Assembly (NCBI GenBank): GCA_008501765.1
Contig: QQUE01000007.1
Coordinates: 542,186 to 606,185, forward strand
Source: Calditrichota bacterium
GTDB taxonomy: Bacteria; Zhuqueibacterota; Zhuqueibacteria; Zhuqueibacterales; Geothermadaptataceae
DNA length: 64,000 nucleotides
Direction: 5' to 3'
This document shows, in pieces, positions 9,073 to 18,553 of this stretch. The position numbers and the translations under genes are program-made. The notes under the pieces were generated by a model. That model did no database searches. It had not been told where the DNA came from and saw only the letters and a program-made list of their open reading frames with translations. Each line of letters opens with the position of its first letter. The first letter of the stretch is position 1.

Positions 9073-10116
9073 ATGAAAACGATTTGTAAAATCTATTTTT
9101 ATATCCTTTTGATTTCAATTCCACCATCGACACTTGCCCAAATGCAAATGCCGAAAATTGCCATTTTGGATTTTGCCACCAGAGGTGAAATCAGCATAGA
9201 TCAGGCCACTAGTTTCATCGCTTTATTGCGGCAGGAAGTGGCAAAAATTGCAGGCTGGCACGTGCTCTCGGATTTGGAAATGCGGGAATCATTTGGTGGG
9301 CCCGACCTGGATATTTTGCGAGCTGACAATCTCGAGCAAGCCAAAATAAAAGCGCGCACATTGCATGCAGAAATCGTCCTTTTTGGAATGGTGGCGCGAC
9401 AGGATTCATTGTATGCCATCCGAATTTTAAATTATGATTTGAAAAGAGAAAAATACAGAGCAGAATTGACGAAAAGTTTTGTATTTCAGGAAAAAAAATT
9501 GGTTGCTACCATTGATGAAATTACACGAAATCTGGATATCGGACCAAATGCCAATGTTGAACCCAATGACACAACCGGCGTATTATCTTTAACTACTGAG
9601 CCGGATTCCTGCGTTGTTTATTTGAATGATAAAATGGCTGGACGTACTCCTCTCCGTCTTGGTTTTCTGCCATCCGGAAAATATAACTTGGTTATGGAAA
9701 AATCATCCTTTAAATCAACACGCGGATTTGTCGAAATTCAGGCTGGGAAAGTGAGCGAATATCACACGAAATTGCGTAAAGATGTCCGGTTAATCGTACA
9801 ATCCGAGCCGCCTGGAGCCATGATTTATGTAAATGATGCCCCTGTGGGAACGACACCGCAGTCCATTTTAATGACCTCCGGGACGACTTATGATTTCCGC
9901 TTTTCTTTGGGAGATTTCAAAGATGTACACAAAAAACTGACCTTGTCGGAAAACAAAACTCTTTCAGTAAATTTTAATCAAACGCAGAAAAAATGGTACT
10001 ATTTGGGCAGTGGCGGAGCTGCGACACTTGGATTTATTTACTATTTGGCAAAGAGAGACAAAACTTCAAAGGATAAATTAGGAGGAGGCCTCCCCGCACC
10101 ACCAGGGAGGCCATAG
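9073..10116 (+). CDS. PEGA-domain envelope protein
   Basis: The 347-residue protein has a signal peptide (cleavage near residue 22, TLAQ). An N-terminal alpha/beta domain (KIAILDFATRG ... HVLSDLEMRESF, about 27-150) resembles the CsgG/TolB-N-like folds seen in envelope lipoproteins. Two PEGA beta domains follow at about 170-232 and 238-302, each with a P-D/G-x-x-V/I-Y-x-N-D signature and a G-x-T-P motif. A hydrophobic segment at about 308-325 precedes a basic Gly/Pro-rich tail. PEGA domains are linked to surface-polymer binding. The ATG at 9073 is 2 bases after the upstream stop. Its 3' end contains a GC-rich hairpin (10087-10112) without a U-tract. Specific function unknown. Confidence 0.78.
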   Translation: MKTICKIYFYILLISIPPSTLAQMQMPKIAILDFATRGEISIDQATSFIALLRQEVAKIAGWHVLSDLEMRESFGGPDLDILRADNLEQAKIKARTLHAEIVLFGMVARQDSLYAIRILNYDLKREKYRAELTKSFVFQEKKLVATIDEITRNLDIGPNANVEPNDTTGVLSLTTEPDSCVVYLNDKMAGRTPLRLGFLPSGKYNLVMEKSSFKSTRGFVEIQAGKVSEYHTKLRKDVRLIVQSEPPGAMIYVNDAPVGTTPQSILMTSGTTYDFRFSLGDFKDVHKKLTLSENKTLSVNFNQTQKKWYYLGSGGAATLGFIYYLAKRDKTSKDKLGGGLPAPPGRP

Positions 10117-10127
10117 AGAAGAAGAGA

Positions 10128-11519
10128 TTATTTCAGCAGAGTCAGAATTTGTGATTGTTTGAAATCGTCAGCCTGGAAAATTGCCATATATTTTCCGGAG
10201 GAAAACTTGCTCGCATCCCACCTGACGACATGCTCCCCCGCCGGCAATGATTCCTGCAGCAATTTTTCCACGAGTTGGCCACGGATATTGTAAATTGCCA
10301 GGGTAACAAATCGTATTTTTTCCAGATGAAATTTAAAATTCGTCTCGGGATTAAAGGGATTTGGATAGTTGGCAAATATAGCAACCTGCACAGGGCTAAC
10401 TTCGTCATTTATTGCGGTCACCGAGGCTGTTTTGAATTGCTTTAAATCAGACCATTCGCTTTTTCCGCTATCATTGCCTGCACGGATACGCCAAAAATAG
10501 GTGGCTTCAGGTTGCAACCCGGTTATTTGGAAAAATGTATCTGCGACAACGGTTACATCTATAATTAGCTGAGAAAAGGAGCCGGCAAAATAGACTTGGA
10601 GATCATACTGTGTAGCTTGTTCCTGATTTTGCCAGCGGGCCAACGGCGTGACCGGAACATTTACAGCATCCGCTGCGGGAAAAAGACGAAATGGAATTTC
10701 CGGTGGGCCAACTTCGGCTTTCCCTGTGCTAAAATGTCCTTCAGCCCAGGGACCGACGACGGTCAAATTCTGCGCCTGAATCTGCCACTGATATTCAGTT
10801 TCTGGCTCAAGTTGCGGCAATACAAGCGATGTATCAATTATTCCTCGGCGCGAGAAAACCAGTTCATTACTGTCCTTCATGGCAAAACATTGCACATTAT
10901 ACATTTGTGCGAAATCCACTTTACCCCAGACGAGCGTTGGTTCGTGCTGCACACCGGTGGCGTTTTCGAGTGGAGAAATGAGATCAGGTTGCGACGGAAC
11001 AGCCAAAAATCCCGGATAATTTATCGTCAGTTTTAATTTGTCGATTATTGCCGGATCTGCGATAACAAATTCGCCTTCCCCGCGCATTTCTTTTTTTATA
11101 GTCAACCCACCAAAAAAATCTTCCAAAAGGCCGGTCATACTGTCTGGCAACACCCAGGCGATAATTATTGAATCCCCGGACGCAGCCTGATAGCGTAATT
11201 CATGCTCAACAGTACCTTGAAAGGACATATTTCCCTGACGGAAATCGCAATAACTTCCCTGCCCAAGCTCAATTCCTGCCAGTTCAGAACCAATAAACCG
11301 GGCGTCAAAAATACCGGCTGGCGGGTACGGTGGCAATTCAGCTTCACCGAGATGAGCATCGAGGTTTGAAGTAGCTTCCGGTTTAAGCCCAAAAACAAGC
11401 TCCTGGCTACCACCCTGGCTGTCTTTGACGGTTAATGTCATTTCAATGGGTGGAGTCTGTGCATTTAAGGCCATTGCCAACACAAAAATCAAAAGCTGTC
11501 CCCGACAAATAATTCTCAT
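10128..11519 (-). CDS. Secreted FN3 protein with T9SS-type C-terminal sorting domain
   Basis: The 463-residue protein starts with a signal peptide (LLIFVLAMALNAQ). A short module with the signature ELPPYPPAGIFDARF follows (nt 11295-11441), also found twice in the adjacent M6 protease. Two fibronectin-type-III-like domains come next, each with a Trp-Gln/Arg-Ile core (YQWQIQAQN; YFWRIRAGND). The C-terminus is a Por-type sorting domain, NYPNPFNPETNF to SSGKYMAIFQADDF. In T9SS organisms this domain directs outer-membrane translocation and surface attachment. The ATG at 11519 is preceded by GAGGT; a longer in-frame start at 11555 would overlap the upstream terminator hairpin and is rejected. No catalytic motif was seen; an adhesin or binding role is a guess. 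Confidence 0.82.
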   Translation of the reverse strand: MRIICRGQLLIFVLAMALNAQTPPIEMTLTVKDSQGGSQELVFGLKPEATSNLDAHLGEAELPPYPPAGIFDARFIGSELAGIELGQGSYCDFRQGNMSFQGTVEHELRYQAASGDSIIIAWVLPDSMTGLLEDFFGGLTIKKEMRGEGEFVIADPAIIDKLKLTINYPGFLAVPSQPDLISPLENATGVQHEPTLVWGKVDFAQMYNVQCFAMKDSNELVFSRRGIIDTSLVLPQLEPETEYQWQIQAQNLTVVGPWAEGHFSTGKAEVGPPEIPFRLFPAADAVNVPVTPLARWQNQEQATQYDLQVYFAGSFSQLIIDVTVVADTFFQITGLQPEATYFWRIRAGNDSGKSEWSDLKQFKTASVTAINDEVSPVQVAIFANYPNPFNPETNFKFHLEKIRFVTLAIYNIRGQLVEKLLQESLPAGEHVVRWDASKFSSGKYMAIFQADDFKQSQILTLLK

Positions 11520-11542
11520 TTTTACCTCATTGTCAAAAACTC

Positions 11543-11566
11543 CAGAGGGCTGCAAGCAGCCCTCTG
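11543..11566 (-). terminator. Rho-independent terminator after the M6 protease gene
   Basis: CAGAGGGCTGC and GCAGCCCTCTG form a perfect 11-bp stem with a 2-base centre. On the minus strand the stem is followed by GAGTTTTTG. It lies between the stop of the M6 protease gene (11610) and the start of the FN3 gene (11519), so it should terminate or attenuate read-through. Confidence 0.7.
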
Positions 11567-11609
11567 ATTACCGGCGTATCTGAATTGAATTCTTACCGTG
11601 GAATCTGGG

Positions 11610-14600
11610 TTACTTCGAGAGAATCATCTTTTTAATAGCCAGATTCTCCTTTGTTTGCAGGGTATAAAAATATACACCTGAGCTTAAATTTCGTGCATTA
11701 AATACGATGGAGTGCTGACCCGCAGCCAATTCCTGATTTATGAGAACTGCGAGTTGCTGCCCGATCAAATTGTAGATAGTCAATTTTACCTGCATTTTTT
11801 GCGGCAGCGAGAATTCGAACCGGGTTTCCGGATTGAACGGATTTGGATAATTCTGACTGAGAATGAACGCTTCTGGTAATTCACTAGTTTTTGCGCTTGA
11901 GAGTACCAAACTTTCAACAGCTTCATCCAGAATCATCACCGGATTTTTTCCAGAAATTTCTGTATTCATTTCTTCAGAAAAGGGATTATCAACTTTTACG
12001 GCCAAGTCATTGGCGATCAGTTCAATTTTAACAGGATATGTGAGAGCATGGAGCTTCAATACAGCATTGTCTCCAGTTAATGAGACGACATCTTTATTGT
12101 TGGAAAAACGCATATCCGCAATTCCCTGCGGTGGCAATGGTGGCAATTCAGAACTAGCAGCAACTTCCGAATTTGAGGCAAAATAAAGTTCGCGAGAATG
12201 CCCTGCAGCATCAGAAACAAGTATGTACGGCCACGAATCTTTTGCACTACTCGTAGTAATCACTCTTGTCTTGCCGGTGGATGAAGAAAAAATCAATAAA
12301 CCATCCTGTTTTACCCGAACCCAGTATCCTTTGCCAGATTTGAGAATAGTCGCTGCAAAATAGCCTTTGTCAAATCCGAAAAAATCAGATTCAATATTGT
12401 CCAGGGGCGAGCTGGAAATCGAACTTATTACCACATCACTCGCCAATGGTCCAATGAGGTTCCAGCCAGCTTTTACGGGAATATTCTGAGATTCGAGTTC
12501 ATAGCCTTGCACGGTATAATTCTTACTGGCAGAGCTTTTTAACCAATAACCCTTGCCTGATTCCAGAATATTTTTGCTGACAAATCCATTTTCATAAGAA
12601 TAAGCCGTGGATGTACCGGAATTTGGAAAAAGGGTAGCAACACTCATATCATTTGCAGCCAAAGGAACTGAAATAAGATTCCAGCCAGACAAAATAGTCA
12701 CACTTTCTGTAATCTCTGCCGTGAATTTTATAAACAAGGTAGTAACGTTAGTATTTGTAAGAATATAGCTGCTCACCTTTTTCATGTCGGTATTTGTTAT
12801 CGCGCCGCCATAGCCATCAATCAAAGTAAAACTTCCTTCCGGCAAAGCGGCTTTATTCCACGAGAAGGCGATAGAATTTGTATTGATTCCCGGCTGCAAG
12901 TGCAACACCCAAACAGGTTCTTCTTCGCTATCACTGCGAAAATCAGCCAGTGAACCCTGTGTGCCTTCAATCTGAAAACGGGCATCAAAAATTTCTGAGG
13001 GCGGAACCGGCGGCAATTCGTTTTCACCACATTCATCATCCAGTCCGGAAGTTGTATTTTGGCCTTGCCCGAATTTAAGTGAGGTCGTTGTTGTTCCGGC
13101 CTGCATCAGAAGAGTGGATTCCCATGTCGAAGCGCACGTCCCTTCTGAACCAGCCTGAATAAACGTTACTTTTTGAAATTCCGCAGGATTTTCATCGATA
13201 CTCACAGTAACGGAGCCAACTCGAGTCTCTTCATCCCTATTTTCAGAAGCAGTAACTTGCACAGTTCCCATATTTTGACCACCATGGCCCTGGGCAATTT
13301 CCAGCCATGAATTGTCCGCCACTGTGTTCCAATCCATTAAGCCAGTCCCGGCATTCGTAACCTCAAAAGCAGCCATCTCCCCTGTTGGAGAAATCTCGAC
13401 TGTATCGACGCTGACCGTTAAAATATAATCTCCGCTGGCGCCATCGGTGGGCACGGCGGTAATCGTGGCATTTAAAAGTGGCTGGCTGGCATCGTTGGAA
13501 GAAAAGCTTAGTGCGGCAACTTCCTGACGCGAAACCATGCTCCAATCGATTGTAATATCAACTATTTTACTCGAGCCTGGTGGGATGGTAAATGAGCTGG
13601 GCGAAGCATTTAACCAGTTTTTGTCTGCGAGAATATTATTAACTACTAGAGACTCAAAGCCGTCATTATAAACTGTCATTTGTCCATCGGTATCCTGGCC
13701 ATCGACTCCAATTTTTAGATCAGCGATAACCATTTCACCAGAAAGAGAAATGTTTGCTATTTCGACGTACGTTGGCGCGTTTGTGTAATCCGTGCTGTTG
13801 GGATTTGTCGTGGTTGTAAACGAGGCATTATTCGCATTGCCCGGAAAAATGTCACCGCCATCACCCCGATTGTAATTGTGGTCCAAATCATTGCTTCCAT
13901 CTGCTGCCTCCAGGTCTACACCTTTATGATTTTCATCGCTATTGACTTTATTTGAGCTTGATTTAGCGGAAATTATATTTTTATCAATATGCCAAATTAA
14001 AAGGCCGGGATTATAAATATTGGCATCGAATCCAACTTTTTGCCGGTTTTCGATCAGAAAATATTCGCTGGCTGGATTGCCGTCCTTCCAAATTTTATAA
14101 ACAGCACCAAAATGCTCTTCAATGTTGGGGATCTCGACAGCAAACATATCTTCAGTTACAATTGTTGGGGAAATCCAGCCAAGTTCCTCTTTGCACCATG
14201 CGCTCATATGCGCCGGCGTTTGCGGATGACCGCCGTCGCCGCCATAGGAGCCCGAAGCCATCAGACACCAGTTGCCAATGCCTGCGGAAGAGTAGTCGGT
14301 ATCGTACAAATCAGGCAATCCCAATGCGTGACCAAACTCGTGGCAGAAAACACCGATATCTATCAATCCGTTATTGTAATGGGATTTCAATTCAGGTTGG
14401 ATGATATAATCGTTTATTTTAATGTACTGTCCGGGGTATCCGGGGCGCGGATCATTTGTTGTGTAAACACCTTGCGGCATAATGGCCGGATAATAGTAAC
14501 GTGCCGAGGAAAAATTCCATCGGTGCGACCAAATATTGTCGCGAACACTGCTTGGTTGTGTTTCAGCACCCGGCCCGGTGTGCACAATCATTAAAATATC

Positions 14601-15146
14601 AACATAGCCATCGTTATCGCTGTCGAACTGGCTAAAATCAATTGCCGCATCCGAGGCTTTAACCAAATCAAGGGCAAAACGTGCCCCACCGCCGGTTAAT
14701 CCGGATTGACTGTCCACATAAAATGCTTGTGACTGTGGCGCCGAATACCAGCCATAAGTCTGCCCCATCAATTGAAACTGACCGTAAGAAATTTCATCGT
14801 AGTAATCGACCATAGTCCCCGATGGATTATCATCGAAAATCTGGTTCTGAAATTGAACTGCGGAATAAAAATGTGCTGAATTGGAATAAGTCCCAATCAG
14901 TAAAGGCACTGCCATAGATGATGCACTTTGAACGGAATGTCCTGTGTTCAGTTGACCGGCTTTTAAATCCGATTTTCTTTGCTGGATAATACGCGCAACA
15001 TTTCCCGCGCTCGAAGATTGCTCCATCTTCGCGAGCAAATTACGTATATTATCCGGCATTTCAATTCCCGGTAAAGGGACATCTGCCGAAAGTGTCATGG
15101 GCAATGCAATAAATAAAACAGCTATCAAAAGGTATTTAATTTTCAC
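11610..15146 (-). CDS. M6-family metalloprotease, T9SS-type cargo
   Basis: The 1178-residue protein carries a signal peptide and an immune-inhibitor-A-like M6 peptidase domain (about 75-480). The zinc motif is HEFGH at 269-273, continuing ALGLPDLYD. Later domains are two BACON/abnormal-spindle-like sandwiches (about 480-670), an ELPPVPPSEIFDARF module (674-724), and two tandem GWNL...SGKGYW repeats (about 821-870 and 894-945). A second ELPPLPPQGIADMRF module (972-1014) and a sorting domain NYPNPFNPETRFEF (1099-1178) finish the protein. It should be secreted and anchored at the cell surface, degrading protein substrates. The next gene upstream (15174) is in the same direction, 27 bases away. 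The active site is intact; substrate unknown. Confidence 0.92.
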   Translation of the reverse strand: MKIKYLLIAVLFIALPMTLSADVPLPGIEMPDNIRNLLAKMEQSSSAGNVARIIQQRKSDLKAGQLNTGHSVQSASSMAVPLLIGTYSNSAHFYSAVQFQNQIFDDNPSGTMVDYYDEISYGQFQLMGQTYGWYSAPQSQAFYVDSQSGLTGGGARFALDLVKASDAAIDFSQFDSDNDGYVDILMIVHTGPGAETQPSSVRDNIWSHRWNFSSARYYYPAIMPQGVYTTNDPRPGYPGQYIKINDYIIQPELKSHYNNGLIDIGVFCHEFGHALGLPDLYDTDYSSAGIGNWCLMASGSYGGDGGHPQTPAHMSAWCKEELGWISPTIVTEDMFAVEIPNIEEHFGAVYKIWKDGNPASEYFLIENRQKVGFDANIYNPGLLIWHIDKNIISAKSSSNKVNSDENHKGVDLEAADGSNDLDHNYNRGDGGDIFPGNANNASFTTTTNPNSTDYTNAPTYVEIANISLSGEMVIADLKIGVDGQDTDGQMTVYNDGFESLVVNNILADKNWLNASPSSFTIPPGSSKIVDITIDWSMVSRQEVAALSFSSNDASQPLLNATITAVPTDGASGDYILTVSVDTVEISPTGEMAAFEVTNAGTGLMDWNTVADNSWLEIAQGHGGQNMGTVQVTASENRDEETRVGSVTVSIDENPAEFQKVTFIQAGSEGTCASTWESTLLMQAGTTTTSLKFGQGQNTTSGLDDECGENELPPVPPSEIFDARFQIEGTQGSLADFRSDSEEEPVWVLHLQPGINTNSIAFSWNKAALPEGSFTLIDGYGGAITNTDMKKVSSYILTNTNVTTLFIKFTAEITESVTILSGWNLISVPLAANDMSVATLFPNSGTSTAYSYENGFVSKNILESGKGYWLKSSASKNYTVQGYELESQNIPVKAGWNLIGPLASDVVISSISSSPLDNIESDFFGFDKGYFAATILKSGKGYWVRVKQDGLLIFSSSTGKTRVITTSSAKDSWPYILVSDAAGHSRELYFASNSEVAASSELPPLPPQGIADMRFSNNKDVVSLTGDNAVLKLHALTYPVKIELIANDLAVKVDNPFSEEMNTEISGKNPVMILDEAVESLVLSSAKTSELPEAFILSQNYPNPFNPETRFEFSLPQKMQVKLTIYNLIGQQLAVLINQELAAGQHSIVFNARNLSSGVYFYTLQTKENLAIKKMILSK

Positions 15147-15173
15147 TGGCAGATTACTCCCATTTTATTCTTT

Positions 15174-15743
15174 TTAATTCTGCTGGTTGATAATGAGATT
15201 GGCAGGTTTGAGTCTAATTTTTACGCCAGAAGTATTTTTGTTTTCAGATTTGGCCAAAGAAAATTCAGGTCGGTCTTCACTTAAAGTATATCCGACAAAA
15301 GCGGATAGCGATTCTCCCTCAGGGAATGTGAAACTGGCCTGAATTTTCTTTTTAAGCCCGATTCGAAGACTGTGTATCGGAATTATTGAGGCTATTTTAT
15401 CCTCGGAATTAATGATCTGATCATCAGAAATCCGCAGGACGAAATATAATTTTTGATAAGACCTAATCGAATTATTCGTTACTTCAAAATTTACACGAAT
15501 ACGGTTATTTTTAACAAACCGGCGCATTTCTTTTACTAAAATTGGATCAGATTCCTTTGTGTTATGATAATTTTGTGATTTCGGACTTTCGCTGATGCGT
15601 TGGTTTGTTTTGGGGATTTTGTTCTTCGATAAGACTCCTTTCGTTAAAACTGAATTTTGAGAATAAACCTGTTGGGCACTTATAAGGAAAAAAAGGACGA
15701 GCCATATTGTATTTTTAATCTGGTTACCAATCATTTTTCCCAT
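15174..15743 (-). CDS. Hypothetical exported protein
   Basis: The 189-residue protein has a signal peptide (IWLVLFFLISAQQVYSQ). The mature part has a low-complexity polar segment, then a beta-rich region (about 70-165: RIRVNFEVTNNSIRSYQKLY) that could be a single Ig-like or DUF4352-like sandwich. I do not recognise a family. It sits 27 bases upstream of the M6 protease gene in the same direction and may be co-transcribed with it, so it could be an accessory or propeptide-like partner. That is only a positional guess. The start could also be the ATG three codons later, at 15734. Confidence 0.6.
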   Translation of the reverse strand: MGKMIGNQIKNTIWLVLFFLISAQQVYSQNSVLTKGVLSKNKIPKTNQRISESPKSQNYHNTKESDPILVKEMRRFVKNNRIRVNFEVTNNSIRSYQKLYFVLRISDDQIINSEDKIASIIPIHSLRIGLKKKIQASFTFPEGESLSAFVGYTLSEDRPEFSLAKSENKNTSGVKIRLKPANLIINQQN

Positions 15744-16284
15744 GCACTTTTCTCAACAAAAATTTACCAATTTCATGAGTTGCAAACTTTGACTCATCCT
15801 AATTTTCACTTCAAATAATCGCTCAAGATTTGGCAAAGCCAGTGCCAGAAATTTGTGCAGCAAAATTTCTTTGTGGGACAAACAATTGCAAATCAATAAT
15901 TTAGCACATTACAATAGCATCGCATATTGATAAAAACCACCAATTTTTAATGTGAGAAAATAATTTGGTTACTGTTTCAAATCGGGATAAAAAGACGGTT
16001 TGAGAAATTCCAGGCGGGGATAAATATCAATAAATATTAGAGGACCTGATCGTTATTGTTCCGAATTTGCAGAATGTTCCAAAATGGGATTGAATCGGAA
16101 GTATCCCTGACAGAAACTTGAACCCGTCAGGGGATTACCATGTTTTGAGTATATTAATACTACTTTGGCAAATTCGATTTTTCCAAAAAAGACCAGTATG
16201 TTCAAAAAACAACCCTGACAGGGCTTGGAGCCCTGTCAGGGTTAAGCTCGCTCCAGTCCATTTAATCTGCCAAAGTAGTATTAA
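15744..16284. other. Intergenic region with palindromes
   Basis: No gene is supported here. The region is AT-rich and contains an imperfect CCCTGAC/GTCAGGG inverted repeat (16105-16132). It also holds the 133-base inverted-repeat unit at 16153-16285 and the terminator hairpin at 16211-16243. The half furthest from the protease gene (15744-16100) shows nothing I can interpret. Confidence 0.5.
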
Positions 16285-16285
16285 T
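16153..16285. repeat. Inverted-repeat unit enclosing a hairpin
   Basis: ATTAATACTACTTTGGCA at 16153-16170 is repeated exactly in inverted orientation at 16268-16285, an 18-base perfect match. The right arm touches the stop codon of the serine protease gene. The unit encloses the CCCTGACAGGG hairpin. No target-site duplication was seen, so a mobile origin is uncertain. Confidence 0.65.
16211..16243 (-). terminator. Strong rho-independent terminator
   Basis: AACCCTGACAGGGCT (16211-16225) and AGCCCTGTCAGGGTT (16229-16243) form a perfect 15-bp stem with a 3-base loop. On the minus strand the stem is followed by GTTTTTTG, the signature of an intrinsic terminator. It follows the trypsin-like protease gene by about 40 bases. 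Confidence 0.8.
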
Positions 16286-17520
16286 CAACGTAAATAAAGC
16301 ATCTTGCGTGATTCTACCAAATGAGAGTTTATCACTAATCTATAAAAATAAACACCGGAAGCCACTGGCTGAGCAAATTCATTGGTCCCATTCCAGTTTG
16401 CGATATGTTCGCCATTTGCGAGTCTTTCAGAAGTCAAAGTTTTAACATGCCGTCCATGCAAATCAAAAATAACGACTTCAGCAAAAGATTCATCGGCCAA
16501 CTCGAACTGAATGCGTGTTGTCCCATTAAAAGGATTGGGGTAATTTTGTCGTAACCGATATTTTTGTGGTAGTGGTGTACCATCGACTGAAGTAGTGGTT
16601 TTGTTGATTATTGATCTCAGAGCATAAAACATATCATGTTGAATGCGGTAATGCTTGTTATTGAATGCGTAACTGGCCAAACCTAAAGTATAATAAAAAG
16701 TATTGTCTGTAAAAAATAAAGAGCTACCACTTTCACCCGGAATACCAAAACCGTAATAACCAATTTCATGTTCTTCAATTACATCGAGGGTTCCATAACT
16801 ATAATATAAACTATCACCCGAATAATACCTGCTCGAGTCTAAAAAATTATAAGTTGCAGGGTAACTAAACTGGTGAAATACTTTATTTCGATAAGCACTG
16901 GTGTCGGAATAAAATCCAACACCGATCCAGCCAGTTTTTAATCCAATATTTTCATGCAATTCTATTAATGCAAGATCATCTCCAGTACCTAAGGGTAGAA
17001 AAAGTTTTGCTGCTATCGCACTTTCGAAGTTAGAGTTTTCGGAGCCATTACCATAAGCAGGAATAACCAGCAGGCTGTCATAATAAACAAGGTGAGCTGT
17101 TGAATCCAAAGTGAATGTTATATGCTCAGCTGTCAAAACGTAATTCTTCCCCACCATTGCACCAGAACCACGTGGTCTGATTTCTCCGTCACTAAAAGAG
17201 AAAATTTTAACAGCTGTACGCGCAGGATAATGTGAGACATCAAAAAGTGAATTTGCAGGCCGTAATTGGGTAAATCCGGATTTTATACCGTTTAACGTAT
17301 CCGATTCAGTTGGTCTCTCGAGATTTAATTCTAGCTTTCCAGGGCTGTCGCCATAATACCAGTCAGTTTTATTGAAATCAAAATCTTCACCTGTTGCAGG
17401 CAAAGAAATTTGCTCATGCTCTCCCGTTCTATAGTTGATGGACATGAAATCAATTGTTTGGGAAAGTAATGATGAAAAAGAGAAAATGATAGCAGCAAAA
17501 AAGATTGAAAAAACTCGCAT
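16285..17520 (-). CDS. Trypsin-like serine protease with T9SS-type sorting domain
   Basis: The 411-residue protein has a signal peptide (to about residue 21). A chymotrypsin-fold domain follows, with the catalytic triad apparent as His133 (VLTAEH), Asp181/182 (GDDLALIEL) and Ser264 (GESGSS). The usual TAAH and GDSGGP motifs are altered to TAEH and GESGSS, but the catalytic residues are kept. The C-terminus (about 324-411) is a Por-type sorting domain (NYPNPFNGTTRIQFEL ... SGVYFYRL). It should be a surface or secreted endopeptidase. It is followed by a strong terminator and is probably monocistronic. Confidence 0.87.
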   Translation of the reverse strand: MRVFSIFFAAIIFSFSSLLSQTIDFMSINYRTGEHEQISLPATGEDFDFNKTDWYYGDSPGKLELNLERPTESDTLNGIKSGFTQLRPANSLFDVSHYPARTAVKIFSFSDGEIRPRGSGAMVGKNYVLTAEHITFTLDSTAHLVYYDSLLVIPAYGNGSENSNFESAIAAKLFLPLGTGDDLALIELHENIGLKTGWIGVGFYSDTSAYRNKVFHQFSYPATYNFLDSSRYYSGDSLYYSYGTLDVIEEHEIGYYGFGIPGESGSSLFFTDNTFYYTLGLASYAFNNKHYRIQHDMFYALRSIINKTTTSVDGTPLPQKYRLRQNYPNPFNGTTRIQFELADESFAEVVIFDLHGRHVKTLTSERLANGEHIANWNGTNEFAQPVASGVYFYRLVINSHLVESRKMLYLR

Positions 17521-17623
17521 TGTGTAATCCTTTCATTTCGGGTAAATGAATGGGCAATAAAATAAACTTTGTACGATGATAGTTGGTTCATCTATCCGCT
17601 TAATAAAAATGTATTATTGAGGA

Positions 17624-18187
17624 TCAATCGATTCCCAGCCCGAGAGATTTTTGGAAAGCACCTAAAACACAAAAATATTCGCTTTTAAATATTTCACTGT
17701 CAAACTCAGATTCGGTGTAAAACGCTTCATCCCAGACTTCGAGCCATTCATAATCGGCATGTGTTTTCCGGTCTCCGAGTTTGTTCGAAATTTCACCAAT
17801 AATCCGCGCATTTTCACCGGCTTTGTTGTAAACATGAAAGGCTATTTTATCCATAAAAAACTTGTATTTTTCAACCAGATCGTTCCCCAAAATCATTTGA
17901 TAAGTATAAACAAGCCGATCCAAATCGCGTTTTAGCTGAATTGCGTCAGCCGGGGTGATTTCCTTCCATCTTCCGATGAACAAATAAAAGCAATAAAGAT
18001 CGTTTAATTTGGGGGCGATTTGATCGAAGAGCTGTAATTTCTTTTCGATGACTTTCTGGTTCGCCCAGTGGCTGTGTTCAATTTCTTTGATACTGGCATT
18101 TATGCGGCGTCCAATAAAAACCAGCACAACAGGCAATAAGATATTGACGAATAATCCAACTATCCCAATAATTTCTCGCGATTCCAT
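17624..18187 (-). CDS. Hypothetical protein with one N-terminal membrane segment
   Basis: The 187-residue protein has one hydrophobic segment near the N-terminus (IIGIVGLFVNILLPVVLVFIG). A predicted largely helical cytoplasmic domain follows, starting with a coiled-coil-like stretch (ASIKEIEHSHWANQKVIEKK). I do not recognise a named family, although proteins of this layout with WANQK..EKKL cores are common as uncharacterised membrane-anchored helical proteins. The ATG at 18187 has GGAG six bases upstream and is preferred over an in-frame GTG at 18199. It appears to be transcribed alone. Confidence 0.6.
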   Translation of the reverse strand: MESREIIGIVGLFVNILLPVVLVFIGRRINASIKEIEHSHWANQKVIEKKLQLFDQIAPKLNDLYCFYLFIGRWKEITPADAIQLKRDLDRLVYTYQMILGNDLVEKYKFFMDKIAFHVYNKAGENARIIGEISNKLGDRKTHADYEWLEVWDEAFYTESEFDSEIFKSEYFCVLGAFQKSLGLGID

Positions 18188-18553
18188 GAGCCACTCCACA
18201 GTATATTTTTTCTTTCACGCTTAAAAATGACCGATTCTTAAATAAAAATATGGTATTTCATCAATCTCTGAATTACTATTTTTGCGGTTCGGAGAACTGT
18301 TTAAGAAGAAAGTGCAGCGAGGAGTTAATTCTGTTACAGCCACCAATTCGAGTCTGGAAGGAGCGATTGTATTTTATTAATATTATCGTGAGTTCGATAT
18401 AAGTAGAATTGGGACAAAACGAATTAATTATAGGATATAATCCGAAGGCGTCCCGCCGAGGATAACGCACGAAACGCTCGGCGAGACGCCTTCGCTCTAT
18501 TTTAATTATGCTTGGTAAAGAATGTTACAGCTTACATCGAACTCACGTTAATG
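18188..18553. other. Intergenic region carrying a 161-bp repeat element
   Basis: Between the hypothetical membrane protein and the PorV-like gene no protein gene is supported. The right half is the 161-bp inverted-repeat element at 18387-18547. The left half (18188-18386) shows nothing recognisable. Confidence 0.5.
18387..18547. mobile_element. 161-bp MITE-like element, copy 1
   Basis: The element begins CGTGAGTTCGATATAAG and ends with its inverted counterpart (one mismatch in 17; right end ATCGAACTCACG at 18536-18547). The middle is a long hairpin (18443-18494): CGAAGGCGTC pairs with GACGCCTTCG and CGCCGAG pairs with CTCGGCG. A second copy of identical length, nearly identical throughout, lies at 36469-36629. 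It has no coding capacity. The inverted ends and dispersion suggest a non-autonomous mobile repeat or a REP/BIME-like unit. Confidence 0.8.

Noticed and set aside
10087..10112. GGCCTCCC/GGGAGGCC hairpin as terminator
   Set aside because: It overlaps the last codons of the PEGA gene and no T-tract follows on either strand, so it is not a convincing intrinsic terminator.
14040..14594. 184-residue plus-strand frame
   Set aside because: It is antisense to the M6 protease catalytic region and has no recognisable domain.
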